Shown one piece after another: positions 11,840-22,243 of a DNA stretch of 64,000 bases. The DNA is from Rhytidiadelphus loreus. Taxonomy: Eukaryota; Streptophyta; Bryopsida; Hypnales; Hylocomiaceae. The position numbers and the translations under genes are program-made. The DNA is taken from NCBI GenBank assembly GCA_947034895.1, contig OX344762.1, forward strand, positions 49,083,087-49,147,086, read 5' to 3'. The first letter of the stretch is position 1; the number at the start of each line of letters is the position of its first letter. Under the pieces are notes generated by a model. It was not told the DNA's origin. It saw nothing but the letters and a program-made list of their open reading frames with translations, and searched no databases.

Positions 11840-12275
11840 CTAAATAAAACAAAATAAATAAAATAAGAATAGATTTTCCTACTTTGAAAGTTTATGTTTT
11901 GAATTATTGATATTTAAAATTTTTAATAATAATTAGTTACAAATTTTTGAAGTAAAAAGATACACTGTAGAACTAAAAAATAACTTTTACACCCCTATAT
12001 TACATAAGAAAAATTGTCTAAAAAATGAACAAAAAATTCCAAAAAATAACTCTCTATTGAAGCTCGTTTTGAGTTGAATATTGATTCAATAGTCATCTAA
12101 ATGTGTTCTCTATAATTATTTGAGTTGAAAAATATGCCATTTTAGTTCATTTTCAACCTCTTCTAGAAATCATTTCATATTTTATTTGAGTTGAAAATTT
12201 TGGCAATAGAAACCTATAGTGATTATTAAACAATACTCAAAATTTTAGGTTGAAATTATAGTTTATTAGAAACCC
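11840..12275 (-). repeat. Diverged inverted copy of the 51061-51643 element
   Basis: Stretches such as AAGTTTATGTTTTGAATTATT, ATACACTGTAGA and ATATTGATTCAATAGTCATC match, on the other strand and in the same order, the interior of the hAT-like element at 51061-51643. The GGGGAGGACACTC ends are not present, so this copy is end-truncated or too diverged. No gene is seen between 11050 and 12690. Confidence 0.5.
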
Positions 12276-12689
12276 ACTTGTTTGCACGTGGTTTGTTGTA
12301 GTAGACCTAAATGCACCCCTCGAGAACTCTTCTTATCGTCAATTAGTTATTGTTTTTGTACTCTTTTTGTAATCGTGCTTGGTTACTTTAATTATCAAAT
12401 TAATGATGATTTTAAAGTTTTGGATATGGAAATTATGTTTTTCTATAGTTTCTTAGAAAATTTTGAAATATTAAGAAAATTAGGTAATATGGATGAAAAT
12501 CTTCTACATTTACCTTGTAACATTAAAAATTTCAGACATTTAATTTGTAATATTCCAAGCATTTAAACATAGCAAAAAAACAACTTATTTTATGTCCAAA
12601 TTTGACCTTCATGTAGGAGACCTTGAAAACTTGAAATCAATGTCAAAACAAAAACAAAAACTTGAAAACCGTATCTATCTATACCTTAA

Positions 12690-13207
12690 GTTATCTATCA
12701 ATACCTTTAAGTTAGTAAGTTACATAGTTTGTTTTGTTTGTTCATTTGTTACAGTGAGATCTCTTGGACCATGCATCCCTCATCATGTACTTGGTACCAT
12801 CAAAAAACCCTTGGCAAGGATGGATGCATAGGCTTGTTTTGCAATATTTAAACAAACAATGTGAAAGTTATTGAATTTCAATGTTTTTATGAATTAAAAA
12901 ATCAAAAAATTTAAAAAATCAAAAAATCAAAAAATCACTTTTACATACACTTTGACTATGACAACGGCACATGACACAATTAAGTTAGGTTACTTGTTTT
13001 GTTTTGTTTGTTACATTGAAATCTCCAGAACCGTGCATCCCCCAATCTTGTTCTTGGTACCATCAAAAAGCTCTCCGCAAGGAGGGGTGTACAGACTTCG
13101 TTTGAAAGCTACGGGTTTTTTGGAGTTATTTTCGGTTTAGAAAAAATAAAAATAGAAAATTACTTTCACCTTTCTTTTTGAACTGTGACAACGGAACAGG
13201 GCACACT
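12690..13207 (+). repeat. Two tandem copies of a TTGTTACA...CCATGCATCC repeat
   Basis: Two related units lie head to tail at about 12700-12975 and 12976-13207. They share TTAAGTTAG at the left, a T/G-rich tract, a CTTGGTACCATCAAAAA core and a GACTATGACAACGGCACA-like right end. A third copy lies at 35675-35940, where the T tract is very long. Small open frames within them are not conserved as proteins. Class unknown. Confidence 0.65.
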
Positions 13208-13337
13208 AAAGGTATGATCGCATTTGGTGTTAAAAATGTTGTTATTGAGGGCCGGTCTTTGAAATGAATTTAGACCTTCCTTTGGACTAGATTCACATTC
13301 CAAACAATACTTCTAACACCAAGTGCGAACCTACCTT
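13208..13337. mobile_element. Short MITE with 25-bp inverted ends, copy 1
   Basis: The left end AAAGGTATGATCGCATTTGG is mirrored at the right by the complement AAGGTAGGTTCGCACTTGG; both continue into TGTTA. The unit is about 130 bp and nearly identical to that at 46550-46674, including the middle ATGTTGTTATTGAGGGCC. It can fold into one hairpin. TA flanks both copies, so a TA target is likely. Confidence 0.75.
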
Positions 13338-13339
13338 AA

Positions 13340-14640
13340 GCTTATTAGTCCCTGTGAGAATGCAAAGTTTCGAAAACAGCTGTTATGTACAATGAATCTT
13401 CCGCTCAGCTGGCGTAATGGTGTCCAATTAAGTTAAGAAACGCCGTAATCAAGACTTCACTCTAATCAAGTACATGGAATAATTCTCTAACTTGCATTAA
13501 AATACACCAAAACTTATCCACACTAATTCTTAACTTAATTCTTACAGGGCTCTCTGCCAGCACCCGACCAGTGAGTGGGTGGTCCCAATTCCCATAAGAA
13601 AATTTTAATAAATAAGTTTAACTGACCATAACTTAACACTTGCCAAATGTGATTAAAAATTCAAATTTAACTTATATCATAACATTCTCACTGTCAGTCA
13701 CGGCCTTGCCTTGGCTCTACAGTAGATAGTGTAGAATGGAATATTCCATATCTAGCAGCCTCCATGCCCACTGCCTTTCTTTCATGCACCCTGCTCATCA
13801 CACTGAGCCTCCATCTGTCCCAACTCATCCCAACTTAGCAACTGATGGAGCACATTTGCGTGTGGAATATTTCACACCATCTGAGATAAGATATTGTAGA
13901 GCCCAGGCAGTGACAGTGCATGCTAATAAGTTACTGGTTGTTACGATGGATTCATCCTACACATTTGTTCAAACTTTTGGCAGGATGCTGAACCAATCCT
14001 ATAAAGTGTGTACTACAAGATGAATTTACCCCTTGAAAAATAGGTGAATTTTTTATTTGTCATACATGATAAATTTTGAAAATTCTGAAATCATATTTGC
14101 AATCAGAGGCTTCCCAATCAGGTAGAAACACCCAATACCGCACTTGTACCTAATCTTTGTTCTTAGATAGACAATAAACGGTCCCTCCACTTTTATTGAA
14201 TGGTCCTTGACATTTGTCATAAAGTTTTCTCCTCTCTTCACTGTGATTGGGTAAGTGCTGAATTTGTCAAAATTCAGATTTGGGTCCACCTACAGGACGG
14301 TTCCAATGGTCTAGGGGACTGCAACTTTGAAAATTCATAGAAAATACATGTTATGTCCAAAAAATCTTTTTTTTTTTTTGAAAATTCATGATTTTCTCTC
14401 GCGAACACCTCAAAAATATTAATTTCTTGAAATGGTGCCTCCAAGTATGCTGAATTCCTTAAACTGACGGTTTTGGGTGCTTCCACCTTAGAAACAACAT
14501 GGCACAAAATAGGGGGGGGGGGGGGGGGCTCTTTTTACAATTATCATGTAAAACACAAAATTCATCCTATAAGGCCCACTTCATAGGACATGTTTAGTGT
14601 CCTACAAACATTTGTTTGTTGCAATTATTTTAGGTGGATA
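13340..14640. other. No supported gene; weak open frame at 13736-14023
   Basis: A plus-strand ATG frame of 95 codons at 13736-14023 has mixed amino-acid usage but no motif that I recognise and no second copy here. The rest is AT-rich, with a G homopolymer at about 14512-14528. I treat the frame as unproven. Confidence 0.3.
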
Positions 14641-14643
14641 ACT

Positions 14644-15626
14644 TTAACCCCAAAGTGACAAAAAGGACAAAAAGTGTCCTCATACAATTTAAGATCCAAT
14701 TCAAAGTGCTGTAAATTTTGCATACAAGGTCCAAACTCAATAAAACTTGTTGGAAATGTTGCATTCTCCCTTCTAGTTTGTATGGTAAAATTTTCAGATC
14801 AATCCAAGATTTATTGATTTTTTGGAAGCTAATCAAAGTTCACAACTTCAATTTGAGTTCACCAAACTTCATTTTAGGGCTGCAACTTCGGGGTCTTGTA
14901 TCTCCTTCATCCATTGCTCATTTTCAATAAAATTTGTTGGGTTTTGTTCCCCCTTGAAGTATAGTTATTGTGGTAAAGTTTTCATGTGAATTCAAGTTGT
15001 TTTGAATGTTTGGGACCAATTCGAAGTTCAAAATCTTGCCATTTTTGGAGTATAGTGAACTTTGGCGTCTTGTTTCTTCTTCATACAAAGTTTATTTTTA
15101 ATAATTCTTATTGGAAAAGTTGCGTATACTAGTCTAGTTTGTGTGGCTAAAATTTCATGTTAATCCAAGAATTAATAAGTGACTGAGAAGCATTCTAGTA
15201 GAAGGAGGTTCACCTTTAGATGTGTTTTTTGCAATTTTTCTTGTTGATTTTTGACATTTCAAAGCCGTTTTGTGGACACAATCGAGTCAATTGAATGAAT
15301 TTTTTTCTTCCACAAATGTGTTTGTATACTAGTTTTGAATCATTTTGTAGTGTAAAGTTTTTTACATTTGAGTAGGTTTAGAAATCAAATTTCACCTCCA
15401 AATGTGTTTCTAGAAAAATTTCAGCATCCATTTTCAACACTAAAACATTATGATCTTGCAATCTATGTGGCCAAATGACTTCAAATTTTCTACATGTCCT
15501 CTACAACATATATACTACAAGATTGTACGTTTGAGACTTGTATAACTTGAAGACATTTAGATCCATAAAGCTTCAAAAGCAATGATGTTTTTGAACTCTA
15601 GAAATTGAATGTCACTTTGGGGTTAA
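14644..15626. mobile_element. TTAA-bounded element with 17-bp perfect inverted ends
   Basis: The left end TTAACCCCAAAGTGACA is repeated exactly, inverted, at the right end (15610-15626). The 983-bp interior has no long open frame and consists of related TTCATTTTxxGGGCTGCAACTT-like segments that look internally repetitive (compare 14860-14900, 15045-15090). If TTAA is the duplicated target, the transposon proper starts CCCC, as in piggyBac-type ends; a TA target (mariner-type) or TTAA as part of the repeat cannot be excluded. Confidence 0.75.
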
Positions 15627-15659
15627 TTGGCTAAATATAGTCACATTTGAATTAACTCG

Positions 15660-16292
15660 TTAGTAGAAATTCTAGAGAATCCCCTTCCTTTTCACTAGAT
15701 AGAACAACCTAATGTTGTCAATTACCCAATTCTCACATCTTCTAGACTGTCCCATTTGCATCAATCACCCGCCCATTACCACAATCTCTTGGATGCTTTA
15801 CACCTAGAAGTCGAGCCAATTCCCTTGAGGCTGATTGCACACAATTTAACGCATCTAATTTGTTGAAAATAATAATATTTTATAAATTAATTTAAGTTTT
15901 AATTGAAATTTGACATTATCCCCAAGGCTAAGAATTAGCATCCTATTCTTAGTGCACCCAATTCATTAGGCTTGGGCCATATCAAATCATATCTTTTTTG
16001 AAAAAAAAATTCATTCCACCAAATCGGCCTCGAAATTGGCCTAGCTTCTAGGTGTAAAGGGATTCATACACGTTAGCATGTGGTTTAGCATGGATCTATC
16101 CAGACTTCAACAGTTTTGTCCCAACAAAGTTTGAAAAATCATAGACAATTTATGTCTTGTTGGAACATCTTGATTCTACTTGCAAATGGCTTCTTTCAAA
16201 CTTCACAATCTCTCAAAAATACATGAGTTGACAAACAACTTCTCTAAGGTAACTAGATAGCAAATCTACTTGATAATAGGCATTTTTACCTT
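15660..16292 (+). repeat. Decayed TA-type element, relative of 55985-56651
   Basis: Phrases ACCCAATT, CCCATTACCACAATCT, GAGTTGACAAACAACTTCT and CTAGATAGCAAATCT occur in the same order as in the outer element at 55985-56651. At 16271-16290 this copy reads TTGATAATAGGCA without interruption, where the other copy carries a 317-bp insertion. It is thus the empty site for that insertion. Confidence 0.6.
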
Positions 16293-16518
16293 CAGTTTAA
16301 ACAACCTATCACGGGTAAAATTAGGAATTTACCTTCACGCTATCGCTTAAATTTTTTTAAATTCCTACATAGAGACAAGTGTGCAAAATGTAGAGGGAAA
16401 TTGCAACCAATCATGGATAGAATTAGGAGTTTGCTTTCATGCTATTGCTTAAAATTTTTTAAATCCCACATAGAGACAAGTGTGAGAAATGTTGAGGGAA
16501 ATTGAAATTACATTTTTT

Positions 16519-16665
16519 GACAAAGTATGAATTTTTATTATGAATTTTTGAAGTGAGTTGCCCTTCATGGCCCTAAAGAGTCTCTAAGACTACCCCAAAC
16601 CAACAAAAAGTGTATCCATAATGGTCATCTTACTCACCTAAAGCAATTGCAATATTTTCTAATAT
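16519..16665 (+). repeat. Dispersed repeat, second copy at 25598-25740
   Basis: From ACAAAGTATGAATTTTTA through GAGTCTCT, ACCAACAAAAAGTGTATCC and GTAATGGTCATC-like words to CAATATTT, this stretch matches 25598-25740 in the same orientation. It is non-coding in both copies. Confidence 0.65.
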
Positions 16666-17101
16666 GGTCACAATATGAGGGTCTAGAAAAAATACTTCAT
16701 GCAATGAATTTACACTCAAAAAGTAGAAGTTTCTATTGTAGTCACTACTCTCTAATAACTCCATTACTGTCAGCCAAGACTTTGATTGTGGCCCAAATCC
16801 AATTATTGAAAAAAAAACTTGTAATAGAATCGTTCCCCAGGTGTTTGGAATGGATCTTTTATCTTTAATAGGTCGTTCTACCTTAGCTCATCAGGAATCT
16901 AGTGGATGCATATTTATTGGATGGTCAATATGGAGAGGTTTGAGAATTGAGAGGCGTGTTGAGAGGGTTCATATCATCGTTAATCAATGTAAACCATTTT
17001 CCCTTGGAGATTGGGATAATCCTTCTTTGGATCCTTGGAAGTGAATTCAGTTTAATGTGCAAAGAATCATTGACTACTTGGAAAATTGCAATGCTAGTGT
17101 C

Positions 17102-17106
17102 ATTGG
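17102..17106. repeat. Left target-site duplication ATTGG
   Basis: ATTGG directly precedes TGTCGG at 17107; the same five bases directly follow CGACA at 20482 (20483-20487). A 5-bp duplication is typical of LTR-retrotransposon integrase. Confidence 0.7.
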
Positions 17107-17421
17107 TGTCGGAATCCGTAATAGCTTAGTACGGACCTTAATAGACTAGGAGAAATTAAAATAGATCAAATTTGAAAAAAATTAGTTTAGGCATAGACTA
17201 GCGGAAACAAATAAATACTTAGAATTAGTTTAGACTTCGTTCCGGAACCAGTACGGGAGCATGACGGAACTTGACATCCGGGTGGACGGATTCAGCAGCC
17301 GGAACGCAGGAAACCGGAACGCAATCATTAAATTCAGTAGCTTGCGGCAGTAGACTAGGGATACATTACGGCGTTCCGTAGCCTGCGTTCCCGTTACAGT
17401 GAACGTTGGGCGCAGGAATTC

Positions 17422-17428
17422 TATATAA
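17422..17428 (+). promoter_or_regulatory. TATA box upstream of the ORF
   Basis: TATATAA followed by ACCTAGCTCCTCC lies about 108 bp before the first ATG at 17536. The downstream pyrimidine-rich stretch (17440-17462) fits a plant transcription start. It suggests a private promoter for the ORF. Confidence 0.5.
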
Positions 17429-17535
17429 ACCTAGCTCCTCCTCATTTCTCGCCCTCTTTCAGTTGCTCCGCATCTGGCTGATAGTGAGAGAAAGTGTGGT
17501 GAGTTAGGGTTACCGCGATAGGAGAGGTGAGACGG

Positions 17536-18645
17536 ATGGCAGGGGTTAATACTTGGTATACAGTACCGGCCCGGAAGATTAGTCCGGTATATCCGGAAGA
17601 TCCGCTGCACTTGCGGCATTTAGAGGACGATTTGGTTGTGCTAGGTTGTGCAGGTCTGCTGAAGAAACCCTGGAACATCCAGAGCGACCAGGTACTCCGG
17701 GAGTTGGCGGCAGGTGCTCCGAACCAGTACGACCAGACCGTACGTGGGCATCCGGACCAGTGGACGGAGGAGCTGTGGGCGGAAGTGTACGGGTTCTTCC
17801 AAGCCGGAAGCGGATTCGTTGCCCGGACGGACCAGTACCACCAGCACAAGTTCGTGAACCCACCACACGCGAAGGAGGGCTACGCGATCAAGGATTGCCG
17901 GGACGAGAGGCACAGGCGACTGCTGCGGTTCCTGCTACCGATCCTGTACCCGGACAAGAGTTCCCGGGTTACGGTAACCATGGCCAACACGATCTTCGGG
18001 GCGTTTCAGGACCGGGTTGTGAACTGGGTCTGGATCGTGGCGAGCGTAGTGGGGCGCTGCACTGGAAACTTGGCGAAGAACAAGCCGAACCCGCTCAGTA
18101 CGTACCTCCTGCACCTGTACCAACACCGGGAACTGTTGACGGAAGACGAGGCGACGGATTATGAGACCGGGCTCATCATGCTCCAGTGCAATTGCTCTGA
18201 TGACGAGGAGCAGGAGACGCAGGAGTCTGAGAACGAGGAGGAGGAAGCCAAGCCGGAAGTCAAGGAAGAAAAGGCGGATCCGGAACCGAAGCAGACACAG
18301 AGGGAGAAGGAGGAACGGGAGCAGGCATCGGGAAGCAAAAGACGGAAGTCTACGGTTCCGGCAGCCAGAGGTAAATTTCCGGGTCCCTTTCTCACCCAGG
18401 ATAAACAGGAGTGGGAAGGACCACGCTTCTTCGAGTGCGGAGAAGAGTGGATCCGGACCGCGAAGGACTACCACGACAGGCTCACGGAGATTGTACTTTG
18501 GTCCGCGGAAGTCGTGAACTGCGAACCGGAAAATCTTCTAGACGCGCTGAAGGCGTTATCGGCCGAGTCGGAATGGAACGAGATGAGGACGGAAATACGG
18601 AACTTGAAGACGGAACGGGACGAGCTCAAGGGGAAGCTGAGCTAG
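17536..18645 (+). CDS. LTR-resident protein of unknown function, N-terminal part
   Basis: The first in-frame ATG (17536) opens 369 codons ending at TAG 18643-18645; an in-frame GTG at 17527 lies upstream but I prefer the ATG. Residues about 1-215 look globular, with tryptophan- and leucine-rich helices and the segment NPLSTYLLHLYQH at about 185-197. Residues about 221-255 are an acidic Glu/Asp stretch, KRRK at 268-271 is a possible nuclear signal, and about 345-369 looks like the start of a coiled coil. There is no CCHC knuckle, protease DTG or RT YxDD. It may be Gag-like or one of the plant mobile-element accessory proteins; I cannot name the family. Codon use is GC-rich, unlike anything else here. 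The frame continues past the stop for 246 codons. Confidence 0.6.
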   Translation: MAGVNTWYTVPARKISPVYPEDPLHLRHLEDDLVVLGCAGLLKKPWNIQSDQVLRELAAGAPNQYDQTVRGHPDQWTEELWAEVYGFFQAGSGFVARTDQYHQHKFVNPPHAKEGYAIKDCRDERHRRLLRFLLPILYPDKSSRVTVTMANTIFGAFQDRVVNWVWIVASVVGRCTGNLAKNKPNPLSTYLLHLYQHRELLTEDEATDYETGLIMLQCNCSDDEEQETQESENEEEEAKPEVKEEKADPEPKQTQREKEEREQASGSKRRKSTVPAARGKFPGPFLTQDKQEWEGPRFFECGEEWIRTAKDYHDRLTEIVLWSAEVVNCEPENLLDALKALSAESEWNEMRTEIRNLKTERDELKGKLS

Positions 18646-19386
18646 ACGGAAGGAGAGCTGCACCAGTCTCAAGGGGTGACGCAGAAGGCATACCAAGCAT
18701 TCCAGACCTTCCAGAAATGGATGGTGAGTCCGGTGGATCTCTATCACAAGGCGGCCCTTTACAATGAGATGCAGAAGACGTCCGCGGCCCTCACCAACAC
18801 GAAGATAGTCCGGGTAATGGTGGAGATGTCGGGCAGAATGGAGGCATCGTTGAAGGAGTTCCGGTCCATGATGGCAAACATGGATCCAAACAAGCCTCTC
18901 GACTTCAGAGGATTTCCGGATGTCATCACAACTCCGGCTTCGCAACTTCCCATCTCACCCATCAAACGGACAGGTCAGTTTGGGTCACTGATCAACATCG
19001 TCACTCAAGGGGGGCAGGCTTCCGGATTTCTGGGTCAGGATATGCCGGTCCGGAGCAGTTTGGATGCCCGGATCGAGCTTGTCCAGAATCCGGCGCGTAC
19101 GCATCCGGAGCAGTTCGAGGATATCGAACCACCTCCACCGGTCCCTATGCCTACACCAGATCCCATTGAGATATCGGAGGAGGCGGAAGTGGAGGAGGAT
19201 CCGAAGGCGTTGGAGGAGGCGGACCAGTCTTTAGTCCATACGGACGAGACGGATTTTGATAGTCCCCCTGTCCGGAAGACGTCCATCATCACCCGGGCAT
19301 CCCTCCGTACACCCCAAGGCAAGACCAGCACCCGGGGACAATTAGGGTTTGACAGTAGTTCGAAGAAACAGCGAAAGGGGAAGTAG
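18646..19386 (+). CDS. Same frame after an internal TAG, C-terminal part
   Basis: The phase is identical to the upstream frame, and 246 sense codons follow the TAG before the terminal TAG at 19384-19386. There is no ATG until 18721. The residues just after the stop (TEGELHQSQG) extend the heptad-like coiled coil, so the two parts were probably one protein of about 616 codons. Later come a proline-rich stretch (PPPPVPMPTPDP), an acidic stretch, and a basic tail SSSKKQRKGK. Either this copy is a pseudogene with a single nonsense change, or the stop is read through. The bases after the stop (TAGACG) do not match the well-known plant-virus readthrough context. Confidence 0.5.
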   Translation, partial: TEGELHQSQGVTQKAYQAFQTFQKWMVSPVDLYHKAALYNEMQKTSAALTNTKIVRVMVEMSGRMEASLKEFRSMMANMDPNKPLDFRGFPDVITTPASQLPISPIKRTGQFGSLINIVTQGGQASGFLGQDMPVRSSLDARIELVQNPARTHPEQFEDIEPPPPVPMPTPDPIEISEEAEVEEDPKALEEADQSLVHTDETDFDSPPVRKTSIITRASLRTPQGKTSTRGQLGFDSSSKKQRKGK

Positions 19387-20482
19387 TTAGTTTGACTGAT
19401 GGTTTTTCAGTTATCTTTTAGTTAGACTAGGAGTTCCGGGTCTCAGTCAGAATCCAGATTCCGGATTTTCAGGGGTAAGTTTTAGTTAAATTTATCCGCC
19501 CGGACTTTTAGGGCAGTTTAGGATAGTGTTTAGTGGCACTTTCCGCGGGTTTTGCGGCATGTTGGTTTCTTATAAAGGAAGGGACCGCTTGTGGTCCTTC
19601 ATTCCTTTTCTTGCTATTCCTTATTTTGAGCTGTAAATATATGTTTGCATTTTTATTGTCTTTTTACTCATTGCCTTAGTTTTCTTTGTGGGTCCTTGGT
19701 TTCCTTTTCCTTGGGAGTTTTAAGGTTGCTTGGACGCTTACTTGACGGTTGTGGCTAAAGAGTAGAGAGGTGGTAAGGAGGAGTCCGGATTCAGGGTTTC
19801 CCGGGTCTGTGAACTGTGTGTTGTCCAGGGAAGCGGTTTTAGCGTGTGTAGGAAGTTGTGCGGAGTCCGGCGTTGGTGGTGTGGGTGCGAGTCCAGAAGG
19901 CCAGGGAGGGTTCCGTGCGGAGATAAGCAACCGTCTGTGGAAAACCCCCGCTCACCCGGAAAGTCCGCCAGTCTGCAAACACAAGTTGGAGTGCTAGTAC
20001 CGGACCCCGTCTCAGTTTCCGGGTAAGTCTTGTATTTGTCGTTGTAGCAAGGGGAGTCGGGTTGTATTCTGAGTGACCTGCTTCTGGAGAAATCCGAAGT
20101 TGTGAGGGTCAGCCAGTCTGTTCCTTGTTTGTGACGGAAAGATCTTTGGGTACGTGTCATTAGGAAGTTAGAGTTTGTCGGATACAAGGAGTGGCGTTGT
20201 CCTTACCCCTCCGAAAAAGTCAGTGAGGACCCTCTGAGGGTAAAACAGAGGTATCGAAAACCGTGTGTTGAGTTACGGATCTGGTGTTTGTGATAATCCG
20301 GATCCGATGGAGAGTCCGGAAAGAGATAGAATCCGGGTGGGGAGTGAAATTTGAAGTAATCACATTAAACCGGATTAGACGGAATTTAGAACACCCTCTG
20401 GGGTTCCCTGGGACGATATTCTGTGTCATCTTGCCACGTTGTTGTGGTTAAGAGCGCTTACTACAGTATTACGCGTACGACA
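19387..20482 (+). other. Non-coding 3' part of the insertion (putative U3 end, R, U5)
   Basis: After the ORF, about 180 bp lead to a TATA box at 19571 and then about 900 bp to the CA terminus. The short overlapping frames here (60-149 codons on both strands) show no shared protein character. The CCGG-rich composition continues to about 20390. The last stretch, GCGCTTACTACAG...TACGACA, looks like a U5 end. Confidence 0.45.
19571..19576 (+). promoter_or_regulatory. Putative LTR core promoter (TATAAA)
   Basis: TTATAAAGGAAGGGACC at 19570 resembles the TATA box of plant LTRs. A small inverted repeat, GGACC-6 nt-GGTCC, follows at 19583-19598, near the expected start of R. Functional only if the whole block is an LTR. 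Confidence 0.45.
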
Positions 20483-20487
20483 ATTGG
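20483..20487. repeat. Right target-site duplication ATTGG
   Basis: Second copy of the 5-bp duplication that flanks the 17107-20482 insertion. Confidence 0.7.
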
Positions 20488-22090
20488 TTGAGTAGGATGT
20501 TGCGAAGAGTTGTTGGTTGATTGGAAAGTTGCAACATTGGGATTTCATGTTTTCTTGGGGAGCAAAAGGCCCTCTAATGTTGGTTAATAATGTTATATTG
20601 ATAGACAAACTACAACTACCAATACCATTACAAAAAATTTGAGGCCAAAACAGAGTTGATTAACTTTTGGCCCCCAATACAAGTATAGGGAGAAAAAAAA
20701 TTAAATTAAATTCCAAAATTAAATTTTTTATTTTTTATTTTTAACTTGAAATTACCAAACTAACGTGGCACTACTAGTGGCACGTCAATTCTTGAATTTA
20801 AATTTATTTATTTTAAATAAATTTTAAAGTGTAATTGCTCTAGCAACATGTTGTCTCACGGCCTTATTCAGGCCTAAGATTTATTGTAATGATTTCAAAT
20901 AATCCAAATAAACATTTGAGCATATTTTCAAGTGCTAATTTGTAAAAAACCACTGCATTTTGAGTCCAAAAAGTGCAAAAAATGATCACTTTTGGAAGGA
21001 AATTCTCCTAAGCAATGACAATTGTAATTATAGGATCTTAATTCCACCCTTCATATGATCAAAGTGTAAAGTTTTTTTTTTTTTTTTTCTACATGCCTAT
21101 AGATGTATCTCAATTTTGTGGAAATCAATGCAAATATAGACAATCCTCAATTTGTTCTAAATTGAACTAATGAAGCTTCAACCTTTGAAGTCATGTGGCA
21201 ACTATATATAAGGTACTACATATGACTCATAGAATATGAATTATGTACTAAAATATAACAAGACATGCACCATCAAATTGATAATCCAACAATTAGCATC
21301 TTTTACTTAGATGTCAGTTTAACATCTAGTAAACCAATTGAGAGTGTCATTTGCCATTGGATTTAGCTCAACATGAGGATTAACTTTTGTTACTGCAGTA
21401 TATTCCTTAATATGTACATCCTCACAAAAATACTATGTCATGGCTAAAATTGGACTTTTTAGGCCTTTAATAAACTAACAGAATAAAATTAGTATATATA
21501 TAAAATTAATATATTTGTCGCTGCTCAATAGAAGTTTTAATAATCATAGAAAAGGCATTATATGGGACTTCAAAGCATGTTGAACTTGCAAATGACAAGG
21601 TGAAGGTAGCACCAATCTAAGGGCTCTTTCAATAGTCTAGTATAACTGCCCCACCAATTATAACTTTAATTTTTCACTAGTTGCAATTAGAACTAGAAAT
21701 ATCTATCATTAAAAGTGCATTCAAAAGTATTTTGAATAGATACAAGAAAAAAATCAAATTCAATAGACATTGGATAGTGAAAAAAGACATAAATTATAAT
21801 AATCAATTTGCTTTGGTAATTTGCCAAGACCACTACAGTATTGTTTTTGTCTTTTTCATTGTCCAATGTTAAAATTTGAGTTTTCTTCTACCTAGTCAAG
21901 GTACTTTTCAATGCGCTTCCAATAAAAGAAATTTCAAGCTCCAATTACAAAGAAGTGAAAAGTTAGGGTTGTATTTGGTAGGGCAATTATATTGGACTAT
22001 TGAAAACACCTTTATACAAAAAAATGACAAATTTGTAAAACATGTAAAATAAAAGGTCTATAAAGCACTCAGGCCCTGAAAGTATCCTCT
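20488..22090. other. AT-rich stretch without gene
   Basis: No coding frame of note. A T homopolymer lies at about 21073-21088. A partly matching palindromic AATTTAAATTTATTTATTTTAAATAAATTTAAA-like AT block lies near 20790-20825. Nothing else is recognisable. Confidence 0.5.
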
Positions 22091-22094
22091 AATA

Positions 22095-22190
22095 CAAAGG
22101 TACATTTTGCTTCTTCATTGCACTAGCAATGTACTATTGCACATTTCAAGAGGTGGACACTGTAATTATTGATTGTTTCTAATGATAGAA
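22095..22190 (+). repeat. Fragment of the GGTACATTTTGC repeat family
   Basis: AAAGGTACATTTTGCTTCTTC, GCAATGTACTA and CACATTTCAAGAGGTGG match the inner element at 56317-56633 and its other copies (36134-37272, about 39868-40125). Only part of the element is present, ending at the TTAA element that starts at 22244. Confidence 0.5.
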
Positions 22191-22243
22191 TCTTCAAGAA
22201 ATTCACAACTAATTCCACAAAGTTCCAAATTAATTCTCATATC

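Larger units (their letters stand above)
17107..20482 (+). mobile_element. Solo-LTR-like insertion carrying a long ORF
   Basis: The 3376-bp block starts TGTCG and ends CGACA (TG...CA with 5-bp inverted ends) between two ATTGG copies. Its composition changes sharply at both borders: it is GC-richer, with many CCGG, CGGAA and other CpG-containing words, against AT-rich flanks. I see no copy of its first few hundred bases near its end, hence no pair of LTRs, no primer-binding site and no reverse transcriptase, protease or integrase motif. The simplest reading is one very long LTR left by recombination, with U3 containing a gene, a TATA box near 19571, and R-U5 to 20482. Alternatives are a non-autonomous element with very short ends, or a truncated element. 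The class call rests on the ends and the duplication. Confidence 0.65.

Noticed and set aside
17442..17913. Minus-strand and shifted frames across the ORF as genes
   Set aside because: They are shadows of the GC-rich plus-strand frame at 17536.
16841..20575. A host gene interrupted by the LTR-type insertion
   Set aside because: The frame before 17106 can be followed into DNA after 20487, but it has stops at 17045 and at the junction, and no recognisable protein.
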